Made by a program: the position numbers and the translations under genes. A stretch of 64,000 bases of DNA from an uncultured Tateyamaria sp. (GTDB lineage Bacteria > Pseudomonadota > Alphaproteobacteria > Rhodobacterales > Rhodobacteraceae), in NCBI RefSeq assembly GCF_947503465.1, contig NZ_CANNDN010000002.1, positions 1 to 64,000 on the forward strand, read 5' to 3'. A model generated the notes under the pieces. It searched no databases. It was not told the DNA's origin and was given only the letters and a program-made list of their open reading frames with translations. Below are positions 1-9,364 of the stretch, in pieces; the stretch's first letter is position 1, and every line of letters begins with the position of its first letter.

Positions 1-402
<402 letters not shown>

Positions 403-450
403 GATGCCCCGATACTTGATCTGTTCCTGACCTAATACGAGCGGTCTGTC

Positions 451-1353
451 ATGAAAAGGTGTGAGTTCTGGGCAGTGGTCCTGTGGGTCGTCGCGCTTTG
501 GGCGCCAGGTGCGGCCATGGCGCGGGCGCCGGGGACGTTGTGTTCGTCGGGCAGCCTGGGGCCGGTGGCCTGCATCCGCCCCGAACATGCCGCCTTTGAC
601 ATCTGCCAGCACATTGAAGGGGCCAGTGCCCGGCATATGCTGGACCCGGGGTTTTTCGCGCGGCTTCTGTGGCAGGAAAGCCGGTTTGACGCCAATGCGC
701 TGAGCCCTGCCGGGGCGCAGGGGATTGCGCAGTTCATGCCCGGCACCGCGAAACTGCGCGGCTTTTCAGACAGCTACAATCCAGCCGAGGCGATGGAACG
801 GTCAGCCCACTACCTGGCCGAATTGCAGCGGCGCTATGGCAATTCGGGGCTGGCTGCGGTGGCCTATAACGGGGGCGAGGGTCGTGCAGACGGGTTTGTC
901 GAAGGGGGCGGGTTGGCGCGTGAAACGATGGATTACGTGCAGATCATCACCGGCCTGACGGCAGAGGAATGGCGGGATGCGCCGCCCAAGACACATGATT
1001 TCGCGCTGGAAGGCGACGCGGCGTTCATGCCTGCCTGCCTGGCCATGGCGGGCAGCCGGAAAGTCAGCGCAATCAAGGGGGTGCCCGGCAAACCGACCTT
1101 GCCCAAGTGGGGTGCGCAGATTGGATTTGGAGCGTCGAAGGCTGCCGCCCGGACCCGCGCGGACCGCGTAGCGCAGCAATGCCCTGCCGCCTCCCAGGCC
1201 AAGATCGACATCATATTTGTGAAGAATCGCGTAAATGGACGGCCCGGCTATCACATGGCGCGGATGACCGGGAACGACCGGGCTGCGGTGTCACGGAAGT
1301 GCCAACAAGTGCGGGCGCAGGGATGCCCCTGCGCCGTTTACAAGAACTGGTGA
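451..1353 (+). CDS. Secreted lytic transglycosylase (SLT family)
   Basis: The 300-residue protein has an N-terminal signal peptide ending near APGAAMA and an SLT-type lytic transglycosylase domain at about residues 60-160. The catalytic glutamate is visible as E76 in WQESRFD, followed by GAQGIAQFMPGTA and VAYNGGEGR, the usual substrate-groove motifs. Members cleave peptidoglycan glycan strands in the periplasm, forming 1,6-anhydro ends. The C-terminal 50 residues carry two cysteines (QGCPCAVY) and may form a small SPOR-like wall-binding module, but that is a guess. It is convergent with the formate dehydrogenase subunit gene, three bases away. Confidence 0.88.
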   Translation: MKRCEFWAVVLWVVALWAPGAAMARAPGTLCSSGSLGPVACIRPEHAAFDICQHIEGASARHMLDPGFFARLLWQESRFDANALSPAGAQGIAQFMPGTAKLRGFSDSYNPAEAMERSAHYLAELQRRYGNSGLAAVAYNGGEGRADGFVEGGGLARETMDYVQIITGLTAEEWRDAPPKTHDFALEGDAAFMPACLAMAGSRKVSAIKGVPGKPTLPKWGAQIGFGASKAAARTRADRVAQQCPAASQAKIDIIFVKNRVNGRPGYHMARMTGNDRAAVSRKCQQVRAQGCPCAVYKNW

Positions 1354-1356
1354 GCC

Positions 1357-3051
1357 TCAGACCTCGTCTGGGAAATGTTTCATCACCAGCTTGATCGGGT
1401 TCGGGGCCGCCTGACCCAGCCCGCAGATCGAGGCGTCGGTCATGGCGGTGCAGAGTTCATCCAGCAGACCCTGATCCCATCTGTCGGCCTGCATCAGCTT
1501 GACCGCCTTTTCGCAGCCCACCCGGCAAGGGGTGCATTGGCCGCAGCTTTCATCTTCGAAGAATTTCAGCATGTTGAGGGCGGCGTCGCGGGCGCGGTCG
1601 TGATCCGACAGGACAACCACCGCTGCCGACCCGATGAAGGTGCCGTGCGGTTGCAGCGTGTCGAAATCGAGGGGGATGTCGTGCATGGTGGCGGGCAGCA
1701 GGCCCGAGGATGGGCCACCCGGTTGGTAGGCCTTGAACACGTGGCCGTCGGCCATGCCGCCCGCCGCCTCGATGATGTCGGTGATGGTGGAGCCTGCGGG
1801 CAGCAGGTAGACGCCCGGTTTGGCGACGCGGCCCGAGACTGAGTAGCTGCGCAAGCCCGTGCGCCCGTTCTTTTCGGTACTGCTGAGGACCTCTGGTCCT
1901 TCGCGGCAGATGCGCGCGATCCAGTGCAGCGTTTCGACGTTGTGCACCAGTGTGGGCCGGTTGAAAATGCCGACCTGGGCCACGTAAGGGGGCCGGTGCC
2001 GCGGCAAACCGCGTTTGCCTTCGATGCTTTCGATCATCGCGGATTCTTCGCCGCAGATATAGGCCCCGGCGCCGCGGCGGAGGTCGATAAAGCCGAGGGC
2101 GACGATCCCTGCCTGTTCCAGTGCCCTGATTTCGCGCGCCACGATTTCAAGCACGACGGGGTATTCGTCGCGCATATAGATGAAACAGGTGTCGGCCTCG
2201 ACCGCCCAGGCGGCGATCAGCATGCCCTCGAGGAACAGGTGTGGCGTGCGTTCGAGGTAGTAGCGGTCCTTGAACGTGCCGGGTTCGCCTTCGTCCCCGT
2301 TCACGGCAAGGTAGCGGGGGCCTGCATTGGCACGCACAAAGCCCCATTTGGTGCCTGACGGGAAACCCGCGCCGCCCAGGCCCCGGAGGCCGCTGTCCTT
2401 GATTTTCGTTTGCACGTCTTCCCAGTTGCCGTTTGCGCGAAGGGTGAGGAGTGCATCGTAACCGCCTGTTTCCCGGTAGGTTTCGAGTGTTTCATAGGCA
2501 GGGACGTGGGCGTGGGTGTCACCCGCCGCGATGGCGGCCTGCACCTTTTCAGGCGTGGCGTTGTCGATGTGGTTGTGACCCAGTTCCAGCACGGGGGCCG
2601 TGTCGCAACGCCCCATGCAGGGCGCGCGCAGCACGCGAACCTCAGTGGGATCAAGCCCGTCTTCCAGCGCTGCCTTGAGCTGCTGGGCGCCCGCCAATTC
2701 GCAACTCAGCGAGTCGCAGACCCGGATGGTGAGCGCTGCGGGCGGTGTTTCGCCTTCCTTCACAACGTCGAAATGGGCGTAGAAGGTGGCGACCTCGTAG
2801 ACCTCGGCCATGGACAGTCGCATTTCTTCGGCCAGCGCCCGCAGATGAGCGGCAGAGAGGTGGCCGTACCTGTCCTGGATCAGGTGCAGGAATTCGATCA
2901 GCAGGTCGCGGCGGCGGGGCTGGTCGCCCAGCAGTGCGCGCACCTCATCCCAGGGCCCGTCTTCGAGCGCACGGCCCTTGGGGCGCACGCGCCCCTTGCC
3001 CTTGCCTGATTTCCAGACGCCCTTGCCCTTGGTCGATTGATCCAGCGCCAT
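1357..3051 (-). CDS. NAD-dependent formate dehydrogenase beta subunit, NuoE-NuoF fusion
   Basis: The protein fuses a NuoE-like [2Fe-2S] thioredoxin-fold domain (about residues 40-180, cysteines in CDSLSC and APCMGRC) to a NuoF-like flavoprotein domain (FMN/NADH motif GLRGLGGAGFPSG, then NGDEGEPGTFKDR, and the [4Fe-4S] ligands in ESCGQCTPC). This architecture and size match the beta subunit of NAD-linked molybdenum/tungsten formate dehydrogenases such as Methylobacterium FDH1, passing electrons from the alpha subunit to NAD+. ATG 3051 is preferred over an in-frame GTG at 3060 because GGAG lies eight bases upstream of the ATG. No alpha subunit is adjacent: the gene stands alone between a convergent and a divergent neighbour. 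A different NADH-linked partner is possible. Confidence 0.82.
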   Translation of the reverse strand: MALDQSTKGKGVWKSGKGKGRVRPKGRALEDGPWDEVRALLGDQPRRRDLLIEFLHLIQDRYGHLSAAHLRALAEEMRLSMAEVYEVATFYAHFDVVKEGETPPAALTIRVCDSLSCELAGAQQLKAALEDGLDPTEVRVLRAPCMGRCDTAPVLELGHNHIDNATPEKVQAAIAAGDTHAHVPAYETLETYRETGGYDALLTLRANGNWEDVQTKIKDSGLRGLGGAGFPSGTKWGFVRANAGPRYLAVNGDEGEPGTFKDRYYLERTPHLFLEGMLIAAWAVEADTCFIYMRDEYPVVLEIVAREIRALEQAGIVALGFIDLRRGAGAYICGEESAMIESIEGKRGLPRHRPPYVAQVGIFNRPTLVHNVETLHWIARICREGPEVLSSTEKNGRTGLRSYSVSGRVAKPGVYLLPAGSTITDIIEAAGGMADGHVFKAYQPGGPSSGLLPATMHDIPLDFDTLQPHGTFIGSAAVVVLSDHDRARDAALNMLKFFEDESCGQCTPCRVGCEKAVKLMQADRWDQGLLDELCTAMTDASICGLGQAAPNPIKLVMKHFPDEV

Positions 3052-3263
3052 CGCACGCACTCCTGCCCTTGTCGTGGCGCGAACCTACCAGCGTCACGGC
3101 CCACCCATCAGCCCAAAAGCGACGCCCCGCAGGTCAATCCACGCGCCTATCGTCACCATGTCGCCGCCAATGGGTCACGCTTTGGCAGCAAATGGCTGTT
3201 ACCTGTGCGCGCGGGCGCACCGTGCTAGGGTGCGCCGGCGAAAATCGGAGTGATTCTGCGACC

Positions 3264-4295
3264 ATGCGAACGCTGTTGCCCTTTGCCGTTGCGAGCGGCC
3301 TGCCGGGCCTGTGCCTGGCGGCGGCCTGCCTGTGGGGTGGGCTGTGGCCTGCCGCAGCACTGTTGGTCATCACGGTTGTGGTGTTCTTTCTGGACAAGCT
3401 GCCCGTGCGCCCGGCCGTATCGGATGCGACGGGACACCGCCTGTCCGAAGCCCTGGGAATAACGCACTTCGTGCTGCTTGGCCTGACGCTTTGGGCCATG
3501 GGCACGGATTTGACGACGCTGGACAAGGCGCTGATTGTCATCGCGGCCGGGCTTTATTTCGGGCAGATCTCGAATTCGAACGCGCATGAGCTGATCCACC
3601 GGTCGGGGCGCTGGCCCTTTCGATTGGGCGCGGCCTGTTACGCCTCGATCCTGTTCGGGCATCATACCAGCGCGCATCGCCTGGTGCATCACATCCATGC
3701 AGCCACCGAAAAAGACCCCGCGACCGCACGGCGCGGCGAAGGGTTCTGGACCTACCTGCCGCGCACATGGATTGGCAGCTTTCGGGCCGGATTGCGGGCG
3801 GAACGTCAACGTCATGGCGGTGCCGCGTGGCCCGCGCCCTACCTGCTGTATGTTGGGGGCGCGGCGCTGAGCCTGGCCGCGGCCCATGCGCTGGCGGGAC
3901 CGGCCGGGCTGCTGGGGCTTGTGTTGGTCAGTACCTATGCGCAGGTCCAGTTGATGCTGTCGGATTACGTGCAGCACTATGGCTTACGGCGACGCACGCT
4001 GCCCGATGGGCGGCGCGAGCCCATGGGGCCGGCCCATTCCTGGAACGCGCCGCACTGGTATTCGTCCGCCATGATGCTGAATGCGCCCCGTCATTCCGCA
4101 CATCACGCGCGCCCCGCCACGGCATTTCCACAACTGGACCTTGATGCGCAGACGATGCCGATGCTGCCCCATTCACTGCCCGTCATGGCCGTGATTGCGC
4201 TGGTGCCGCCCGTGTGGCGGCGGATGATGGACAGACGGGTGGCCCGCTGGTCGGGGTCTGTGGCTCAAGGCGATTTGATGCCGGGCACGGCCTAG
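3264..4295 (+). CDS. AlkB-like membrane hydroxylase (alkane monooxygenase family)
   Basis: The 343-residue polytopic membrane protein belongs to the AlkB/fatty acid desaturase superfamily of non-haem di-iron hydroxylases. Visible histidine boxes are HELIHR (108-113), HHTSAHRLVHH (133-143), YVQHYG and NAPRHSAHH. The ATEKDPATARRGEG stretch after box 2 also fits AlkB. Box 2 departs from the classical EHxxGHH: the glutamate is alanine and the glycine is valine, so this is a divergent AlkB clade and the substrate need not be an n-alkane. No rubredoxin or rubredoxin reductase gene is nearby; the ferredoxin at 8918 is not in the same operon. The ATG at 3264 was chosen because upstream sequence in frame is low-quality coding and crosses the divergent promoter region. 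Confidence 0.78.
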   Translation: MRTLLPFAVASGLPGLCLAAACLWGGLWPAAALLVITVVVFFLDKLPVRPAVSDATGHRLSEALGITHFVLLGLTLWAMGTDLTTLDKALIVIAAGLYFGQISNSNAHELIHRSGRWPFRLGAACYASILFGHHTSAHRLVHHIHAATEKDPATARRGEGFWTYLPRTWIGSFRAGLRAERQRHGGAAWPAPYLLYVGGAALSLAAAHALAGPAGLLGLVLVSTYAQVQLMLSDYVQHYGLRRRTLPDGRREPMGPAHSWNAPHWYSSAMMLNAPRHSAHHARPATAFPQLDLDAQTMPMLPHSLPVMAVIALVPPVWRRMMDRRVARWSGSVAQGDLMPGTA

Positions 4296-4335
4296 ACCAC
4301 TGGCGGGCGCTGACCCGCTCTGCCACAGTGGGGTC

Positions 4336-4731
4336 ATGGTGTTTCGCAGTTTGATCATCGCACTGGCCTTGTGCGCCAATGCCGTTTCGTCCGAGCCGAT
4401 GAGCGCTGCCGAATTCGAAGCCTATGTCACCGGAAAGACGCTGTTTTACGGGCGGTCAGGCGAAGCCTATGGCGCTGAAATCTATCACGAAAACCGGCGC
4501 GTGACCTGGTCATTCCTGGATGGCGAATGCAAGGAAGGGCGCTGGTATGCCGAGGGGCCGCTGATCTGCTTTGTCTATGACGACCGGCCCGACCCGCAAT
4601 GCTGGACCTTTGAAAAAGGGCCCGGCGGACTGATCGCGACATTCGAGAACAACCCGACCAGCACCGCCCTGTATGAAGCGCAGGACATCGGCGAAGAGAT
4701 GGTCTGTCTGGGCCCCAAGATCGGGGTGTAG
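4336..4731 (+). CDS. Secreted four-cysteine protein, function unknown
   Basis: This 131-residue protein has a short signal peptide (cleavage probably near ANAVSS) and a compact mature domain. I do not recognise a named family. The pattern G-x-C then ICFVYDD, QCW and a C-terminal MVC suggests two disulfides in the periplasm. The same pattern recurs in the protein at 7741-8148, and the two look like distant paralogues. It lies 40 bases downstream of the AlkB-like gene in the same direction and could be co-transcribed with it. Confidence 0.7.
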   Translation: MVFRSLIIALALCANAVSSEPMSAAEFEAYVTGKTLFYGRSGEAYGAEIYHENRRVTWSFLDGECKEGRWYAEGPLICFVYDDRPDPQCWTFEKGPGGLIATFENNPTSTALYEAQDIGEEMVCLGPKIGV

Positions 4732-4756
4732 GTGGCCGCGCACGGCCTGATGCGCC

Positions 4757-6301
4757 CTAGAACAGTGACCCCTGTTCGGGTGGCTTTGTGCCGGCCTTCC
4801 GGGCCGAAGTCTTGCCGCCACCCAGCTTGAGACGGCCATCGGTAAACTCGATCTCCAGCCCGCTGGCCTGTTCGGCTTGCGCCCTTGTGGTCAGCACCGC
4901 ACCCCCGCCCCGCACGACGGCATAGCCCCGCGCCAGAGTTGCCTTGTAGCTGAGCGTTTCGCGCAGCCGGTCCATGGCGTCCAGCTTGCGGTGCAGATCG
5001 CCCAGCTGGCGCTGACCCGCCGCCTGCAGGCGGTCGGTCACATCGGCCAGCCGTTCCGATTTGCGCGCCACGTCCTGCGCGATACGGGCCAGTGTCAGGC
5101 GCGCGGCACGGGATACGAACCGATCGCGTTGCCCTGCAGCAGCCCGCGCCAACGCCGGGCCCAGCCGCGCCGACATTCCGTTCAGACGCCGGGCCTCTGC
5201 CGCGATGCCGCGGTGCAATGTGGCCGGGCGCAGGCTGCCGGATATGTCCGACAGGCGCACCTTGCGCCGCTGCACCCCCGCGATCAGGGCCGGGCCCAGC
5301 TGCCCGCCAATCACGTCCAACCGCTGGCGCGGCCCTTCGACCAGCGCATCGGCCCGTGGCAAGGCGCGGGCCAGGTCGCGCAGGCGCTGGTCGCGGCGCT
5401 GCATCGCTCCGCTGACCGCGCCCACCATGCGCGCACCGGCCTGTTCGACCCAGGCCAGCAATTCGTGCCGCACCGGCACTGCCATTTCCGCCGCCGCCGT
5501 CGGTGTGGGCGCCCGCCGGTCCGACACAAAGTCGATGAGCGTGGTGTCCGTTTCGTGCCCGACCGCCGAAATCAGCGGGATATCAGACGCCGACGCGGCC
5601 CGTGCCACGATCTCTTCGTTGAAGCCCCACAGGTCTTCGACAGAGCCGCCCCCGCGCGCCACGATCAGCAGATCGGGCCGTGGCATGGCGCCACCGGGGT
5701 TGAGCGCGTTGAATCCCTGGATCGCACGCACCACTTCCGGCGCACAATTGGCCCCCTGGACCGCGACGGGCCAGATCAGCACCTTGCGCGGGAAGCGGTC
5801 GCGCAGACGGTGCAGGATGTCGCGGATCACCGCGCCTTGCAGCGACGTGACCACCCCGATCACCTCGGGCAGATAGGGCAAGGGCCGCTTGCGTGCCTCG
5901 TCAAACAGCCCTTCTGCCGCCAGCGCCTTCTTGCGCTTTTCCAGCAGCGCCATCAGCGCGCCCTGCCCCGCAATCGCGATCCGTTCTGCATTGAGCGAGA
6001 ATTTGGACTGGAAGCCCGAGGCGGTCATACGCCCCTCGGCCACCACCTCCATCCCTTCTTCGGGCATGGTGCCAAGCCCCGACACCTGCCCTTTCCACGT
6101 CATGCAGGACAGGACGTTGCGGTCATCCTTGAGGTCGAAATAGAGGTGCCCGGAGCGCGCCAGCACCACGCGCCCGACCTCGCCCTTGATGCGCACCCAT
6201 CCCAGTTCGCCCTCGATCAGCTTGCGCACCTTGCCTGCGATTTCCGAGACCGAGAATTCGGGCGTGTTTGAACCGGGAATGGGATCGTCAACGAGGTTCA
6301 T
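4757..6301 (-). CDS. xseA: Exodeoxyribonuclease VII large subunit
   Basis: The 514-residue protein is the large, catalytic subunit of exonuclease VII, which degrades single-stranded DNA. An N-terminal OB-fold (FSVSEIAGKVRKLIEGELGWVRIKGEV, shortened here, residues about 16-110) is followed by the XseA catalytic domain with PEVIGVVTS, LIVARGGGSVEDLWGFN and SAVGHETDTTLIDFVSDRR. The C-terminal half is a long Arg/Leu/Ala-rich coiled-coil region, and the tail is GTKPPEQGSLF. The start at ATG 6301 (MNLVDD) gives a family-typical N-terminus. It is divergent from purD with a 67-base shared promoter region. Confidence 0.96.
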   Translation of the reverse strand: MNLVDDPIPGSNTPEFSVSEIAGKVRKLIEGELGWVRIKGEVGRVVLARSGHLYFDLKDDRNVLSCMTWKGQVSGLGTMPEEGMEVVAEGRMTASGFQSKFSLNAERIAIAGQGALMALLEKRKKALAAEGLFDEARKRPLPYLPEVIGVVTSLQGAVIRDILHRLRDRFPRKVLIWPVAVQGANCAPEVVRAIQGFNALNPGGAMPRPDLLIVARGGGSVEDLWGFNEEIVARAASASDIPLISAVGHETDTTLIDFVSDRRAPTPTAAAEMAVPVRHELLAWVEQAGARMVGAVSGAMQRRDQRLRDLARALPRADALVEGPRQRLDVIGGQLGPALIAGVQRRKVRLSDISGSLRPATLHRGIAAEARRLNGMSARLGPALARAAAGQRDRFVSRAARLTLARIAQDVARKSERLADVTDRLQAAGQRQLGDLHRKLDAMDRLRETLSYKATLARGYAVVRGGGAVLTTRAQAEQASGLEIEFTDGRLKLGGGKTSARKAGTKPPEQGSLF

Positions 6302-6368
6302 GAGCCATCCTTGTGTAGCGGGTTCCGCCAGCTTAGAACGCAAGCCAGCGAAGGCCAAGGAGCAAGCG

Positions 6369-7634
6369 ATGAACATCCTCATTCTGGGCGGCGGCGGCCG
6401 CGAGCACAGCTTGGCCTGGGCGGTGTTGCAGAACCCGAAATGCGATCGTCTGGTGGTGGCGCCGGGCAATGCGGGCATCGCGGCCATTGCGGAATGCGCC
6501 GCGCTGGACATCGAGGATGGCGGCGCCGTCGTGGGGTTTGTCGAGGCCGAGAGCATCGATTTCGTCATCATCGGGCCAGAGGCACCTTTGGCCGCGGGCG
6601 TGGCCGACCGGTTGCGCGATGCGGGCGTCCTAGTCTTTGGCCCCAGCCAGGCGGCGGCCCAGTTGGAAGCCTCGAAGGCGTTCACCAAGTCGGTCTGCGA
6701 CAGGGCGGGCGCCCCAACGGCAGCGTATGGGCATTTCACCGATGCCGCAGCGGCCCGCGCCTATGTCAGTGCGCAGGGTGCCCCGATCGTGGTCAAGGCT
6801 GACGGATTGGCCGCCGGCAAGGGCGTGATCATCGCCGAAACGGTCGCAGAGGCGCACGCGGCCATCGACGACATGTTCGGCGGCGGCTTTGGCGATGCGG
6901 GCGCCGAGGTGGTGATCGAAGAGTTCATGGACGGCGAGGAAGCGTCGTTCTTTGTCCTGTGTGACGGCACGGATGTCCTGCCCATCGGCACGGCGCAGGA
7001 CCACAAGCGCGTGGGCGAGGGCGACACCGGACCAAATACCGGCGGGATGGGTGCCTACTCTCCGGCGCCTGTCCTGACGGAAGACGTGGCAGAACGGGCG
7101 CTGGACGAGATCATCCGCCCCACAATGGCCGAGATGGCGGCTCGCGGCATGCCCTATCAGGGGGTGCTTTATGCGGGCCTGATGATCAGGGACGGGGCGC
7201 CGCGCCTGGTCGAATACAATGTGCGGTTTGGCGATCCGGAATGCCAGGTCCTGATGATGCGGTTGGGCGCGCAAGCGCTGGACCTGATGCATGCCGCAGC
7301 CGAAGGACGGCTGGGCACAGCGCAGGTCAACTGGGCCGACGATCACGCGATGACGGTGGTGATGGCCGCGGACGGCTATCCCGGCACCTACCAAAAGGGT
7401 GCAATCCTCTCGGGCCTCGATGCGTTGCCCGGCACCAGCAACCAGATGGTGTTTCACGCTGGCACAACGGAACAGCAGGGGGCGATCACCGCATCGGGCG
7501 GGCGTGTCCTGAACGTCACCGCCCGTGGGCCATCGCTGCGGGCAGCGGCAGATGCGGCCTATGACATGGTGGACGCCATCGACTTTCCGGGCGGCTTCTG
7601 TCGGCGCGATATCGGTTGGCGCGCGCTTGACTGA
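6369..7634 (+). CDS. purD: Phosphoribosylamine--glycine ligase
   Basis: The 421-residue enzyme joins phosphoribosylamine and glycine with ATP in step two of de novo purine synthesis. It begins MNILILGGGGREHSLAW and shows the ATP-grasp motifs PIVVKADGLAAGKGVI, VIEEFMDGEEASFF and YNVRFGDPECQ. AAGGAG lies eight bases before ATG 6369, which fixes the start. Length and motifs are typical. It is followed by a degenerate intergenic repeat rather than another purine gene. Confidence 0.97.
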   Translation: MNILILGGGGREHSLAWAVLQNPKCDRLVVAPGNAGIAAIAECAALDIEDGGAVVGFVEAESIDFVIIGPEAPLAAGVADRLRDAGVLVFGPSQAAAQLEASKAFTKSVCDRAGAPTAAYGHFTDAAAARAYVSAQGAPIVVKADGLAAGKGVIIAETVAEAHAAIDDMFGGGFGDAGAEVVIEEFMDGEEASFFVLCDGTDVLPIGTAQDHKRVGEGDTGPNTGGMGAYSPAPVLTEDVAERALDEIIRPTMAEMAARGMPYQGVLYAGLMIRDGAPRLVEYNVRFGDPECQVLMMRLGAQALDLMHAAAEGRLGTAQVNWADDHAMTVVMAADGYPGTYQKGAILSGLDALPGTSNQMVFHAGTTEQQGAITASGGRVLNVTARGPSLRAAADAAYDMVDAIDFPGGFCRRDIGWRALD

Positions 7635-7661
7635 TCATCGCTGATCCTTCGATACGGCGAC

Positions 7662-7709
7662 CTGATCCCTTTCACTTTGCCAGATAAACTCCCGCCGGAG
7701 GCTCCGGCG
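7662..7709 (+). repeat. Degenerate intergenic repeat, copy A
   Basis: The spacer between convergent purD and the gene at 7741 contains CTGATCCCTTTCACTTTGCC, then CAGATAAACTCCCGCCGGAG and GCTCCGG. The same string, in reverse orientation and slightly altered, occurs at 26471-26508, and the CCGCCGGAGGC half recurs at 25914 and 42984. The CCGGAGGCTCCGG end is self-complementary and could fold as a hairpin. Confidence 0.7.
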
Positions 7710-7740
7710 ATGTCAACCCACGCAAGGGGCAGATGCGGCG

Positions 7741-8148
7741 TCAGGAAATCGGCACCTGCGTGCAGCCCACCGGGTCGTCGCTGATCTCGACAACCTCCTG
7801 CACCTCGCCCAGATCGTCCGTCGAGGCCACGAACAGGCGTGCATCCCGCAGAAACGGCACCCAACAATGACGCACGCCGGGCGGATCATCGTCATAGTCA
7901 AAGCAGACCTGCCCCTCGGTCACGGTCACGGTGCCATAGGCGCATGTGCCATTGGCACGGGCCCAGACGGTGCGGGTGCGCGACAGGAACTGCTCGGTTC
8001 CCACGGGCTGGCGGTCGGGAAAGGTGGAAAAGGATGCGGTGCGCTGCGCGACCAGATCCAGGAATTGTTCGGGTGTCAGGCGGTCCTGGGCTGCGGCAGG
8101 TGCGGCGCACAGGCACAGCAGCAGCGTGGCGACGCGCGCTAGTTGCAC
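7741..8148 (-). CDS. Secreted four-cysteine protein, paralogue of 4336-4731
   Basis: The 135-residue product starts at GTG 8148 with a clear signal peptide (VATLLLCLCAAPAAA, then QDRLTPEQ). The mature part repeats the layout of the 4336 protein: a cysteine after a V-x-W stretch, VCFDYDD, a Pro, HCW, and a last cysteine near the end. The GTG overlaps the stop of the FG-GAP gene by ten bases, so the two are translationally coupled. Longer in-frame starts exist but run into the upstream gene and would spoil the signal peptide. The function is unknown. Confidence 0.72.
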   Translation of the reverse strand: MQLARVATLLLCLCAAPAAAQDRLTPEQFLDLVAQRTASFSTFPDRQPVGTEQFLSRTRTVWARANGTCAYGTVTVTEGQVCFDYDDDPPGVRHCWVPFLRDARLFVASTDDLGEVQEVVEISDDPVGCTQVPIS

Positions 8149-8906
8149 GCCATCGCCCGGGCAAAGGCGGGGCGTGTCGTGTCGCCCCCGAGAGTGGCAC
8201 GCTGGAAGGTGGTGCCGTCCCAACGCAGGGCCACAAGGTCGGACCAGTTGGCGGTGGCAAGGATCATTTCGGGGACGCCATTGCAGGTGCGGATGCCGCC
8301 TGCGATGTCGACCTCTCCGATGCGGTGATTGGTGAGGCCCGGCATGGCGGCAACATCTGTGAGGGTTCCGTCCTTGTACCGCCAGATGCGCAGGGTCTTG
8401 GCCAGATGCGGGCGGTCGATATAGGCGATCTCGACCACGCCGTCCTGATCCAGATCGGCAGCCCCCAACGGGGCAAGCCAGCGGTTACGGGTGCCGATAT
8501 GGGGCGTTTCGGTGATCTTGCCCTGTGCGCCGTAAATCGCAAATGCGCCGCCGGCCATCACATCCGTTTCAACCACCAGAACTTCGGGTGCACCGTCGCC
8601 GTCCAGGTCTGCCAGACGCGGGGCCACGTCCTCGAACACATGATCACGGGGCAGGACAAAGCGGCGGATCGCCCCGTCCGTCATTTCAAGTTCCAGCGCG
8701 CCCCATTCGATGGCGTCGCCCAATATGCCATGGGCATAGCGGTCGGTCGGCTCCGTATAGCGGGCTGCGGCGATCACATCTGCCGACACGGGGCCTGCCA
8801 GCACCACAAGCGCCAGCGACATCAGCCACGGGCGCACCTTTTGCAACGCGCCGCGGGCGGGACGACGCAGGAAACGTGACAGCAGACGCGGCGCCTCCCT
8901 TGTCAT
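8139..8906 (-). CDS. Secreted FG-GAP/VCBS-repeat protein
   Basis: This 255-residue protein has an N-terminal basic stretch and hydrophobic segment (LMSLALVVLAGPVSA) giving a signal peptide cleaved before DVIAAARY. The mature domain has two FG-GAP-like calcium-binding loops, DLDGDGAPEV and DLDQDGVVEI, as in integrin-like beta-propeller proteins. It is too short for a full seven-bladed propeller. It lies 11 bases after the ferredoxin gene and overlaps the next secreted protein, so the three look like one operon. Its role is unknown; a periplasmic structural or binding role is only inferred. Confidence 0.75.
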   Translation of the reverse strand: MTREAPRLLSRFLRRPARGALQKVRPWLMSLALVVLAGPVSADVIAAARYTEPTDRYAHGILGDAIEWGALELEMTDGAIRRFVLPRDHVFEDVAPRLADLDGDGAPEVLVVETDVMAGGAFAIYGAQGKITETPHIGTRNRWLAPLGAADLDQDGVVEIAYIDRPHLAKTLRIWRYKDGTLTDVAAMPGLTNHRIGEVDIAGGIRTCNGVPEMILATANWSDLVALRWDGTTFQRATLGGDTTRPAFARAMACN

Positions 8907-8917
8907 GCGCGCATCAC

Positions 8918-9274
<357 letters not shown>

Positions 9275-9347
9275 CTACCGGGCAGGAGATAAGGCTGCCA
9301 GCCCCTTTTGCGACCCCTGTCTTTTCCGCTTGCGACACGGGGATTTT

Positions 9348-9362
9348 GTTCTATCTTTGTTC
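9348..9362 (+). promoter_or_regulatory. SOS (LexA) box, GTTC-N7-GTTC
   Basis: GTTCTATCTTTGTTC is an exact match to the alphaproteobacterial LexA consensus GTTC-N7-GTTC. It ends two bases before the ATG at 9365. In many alphaproteobacteria this box controls imuA-imuB-dnaE2, and the ORF behind it encodes a DnaE2-like C-terminal domain, so motif and gene support each other. Confidence 0.85.
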
Positions 9363-9364
9363 TC

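Noticed and set aside
2745-3263. Upstream start for the AlkB-like gene
   Set aside because: The extension is antisense to the formate dehydrogenase gene, Arg/Pro-rich and without membrane segments.
6302-6739. N-terminal extension of XseA to 6739
   Set aside because: The extra residues cover the divergent promoter and the purD 5' end and do not resemble XseA; ATG 6301 gives the normal start.
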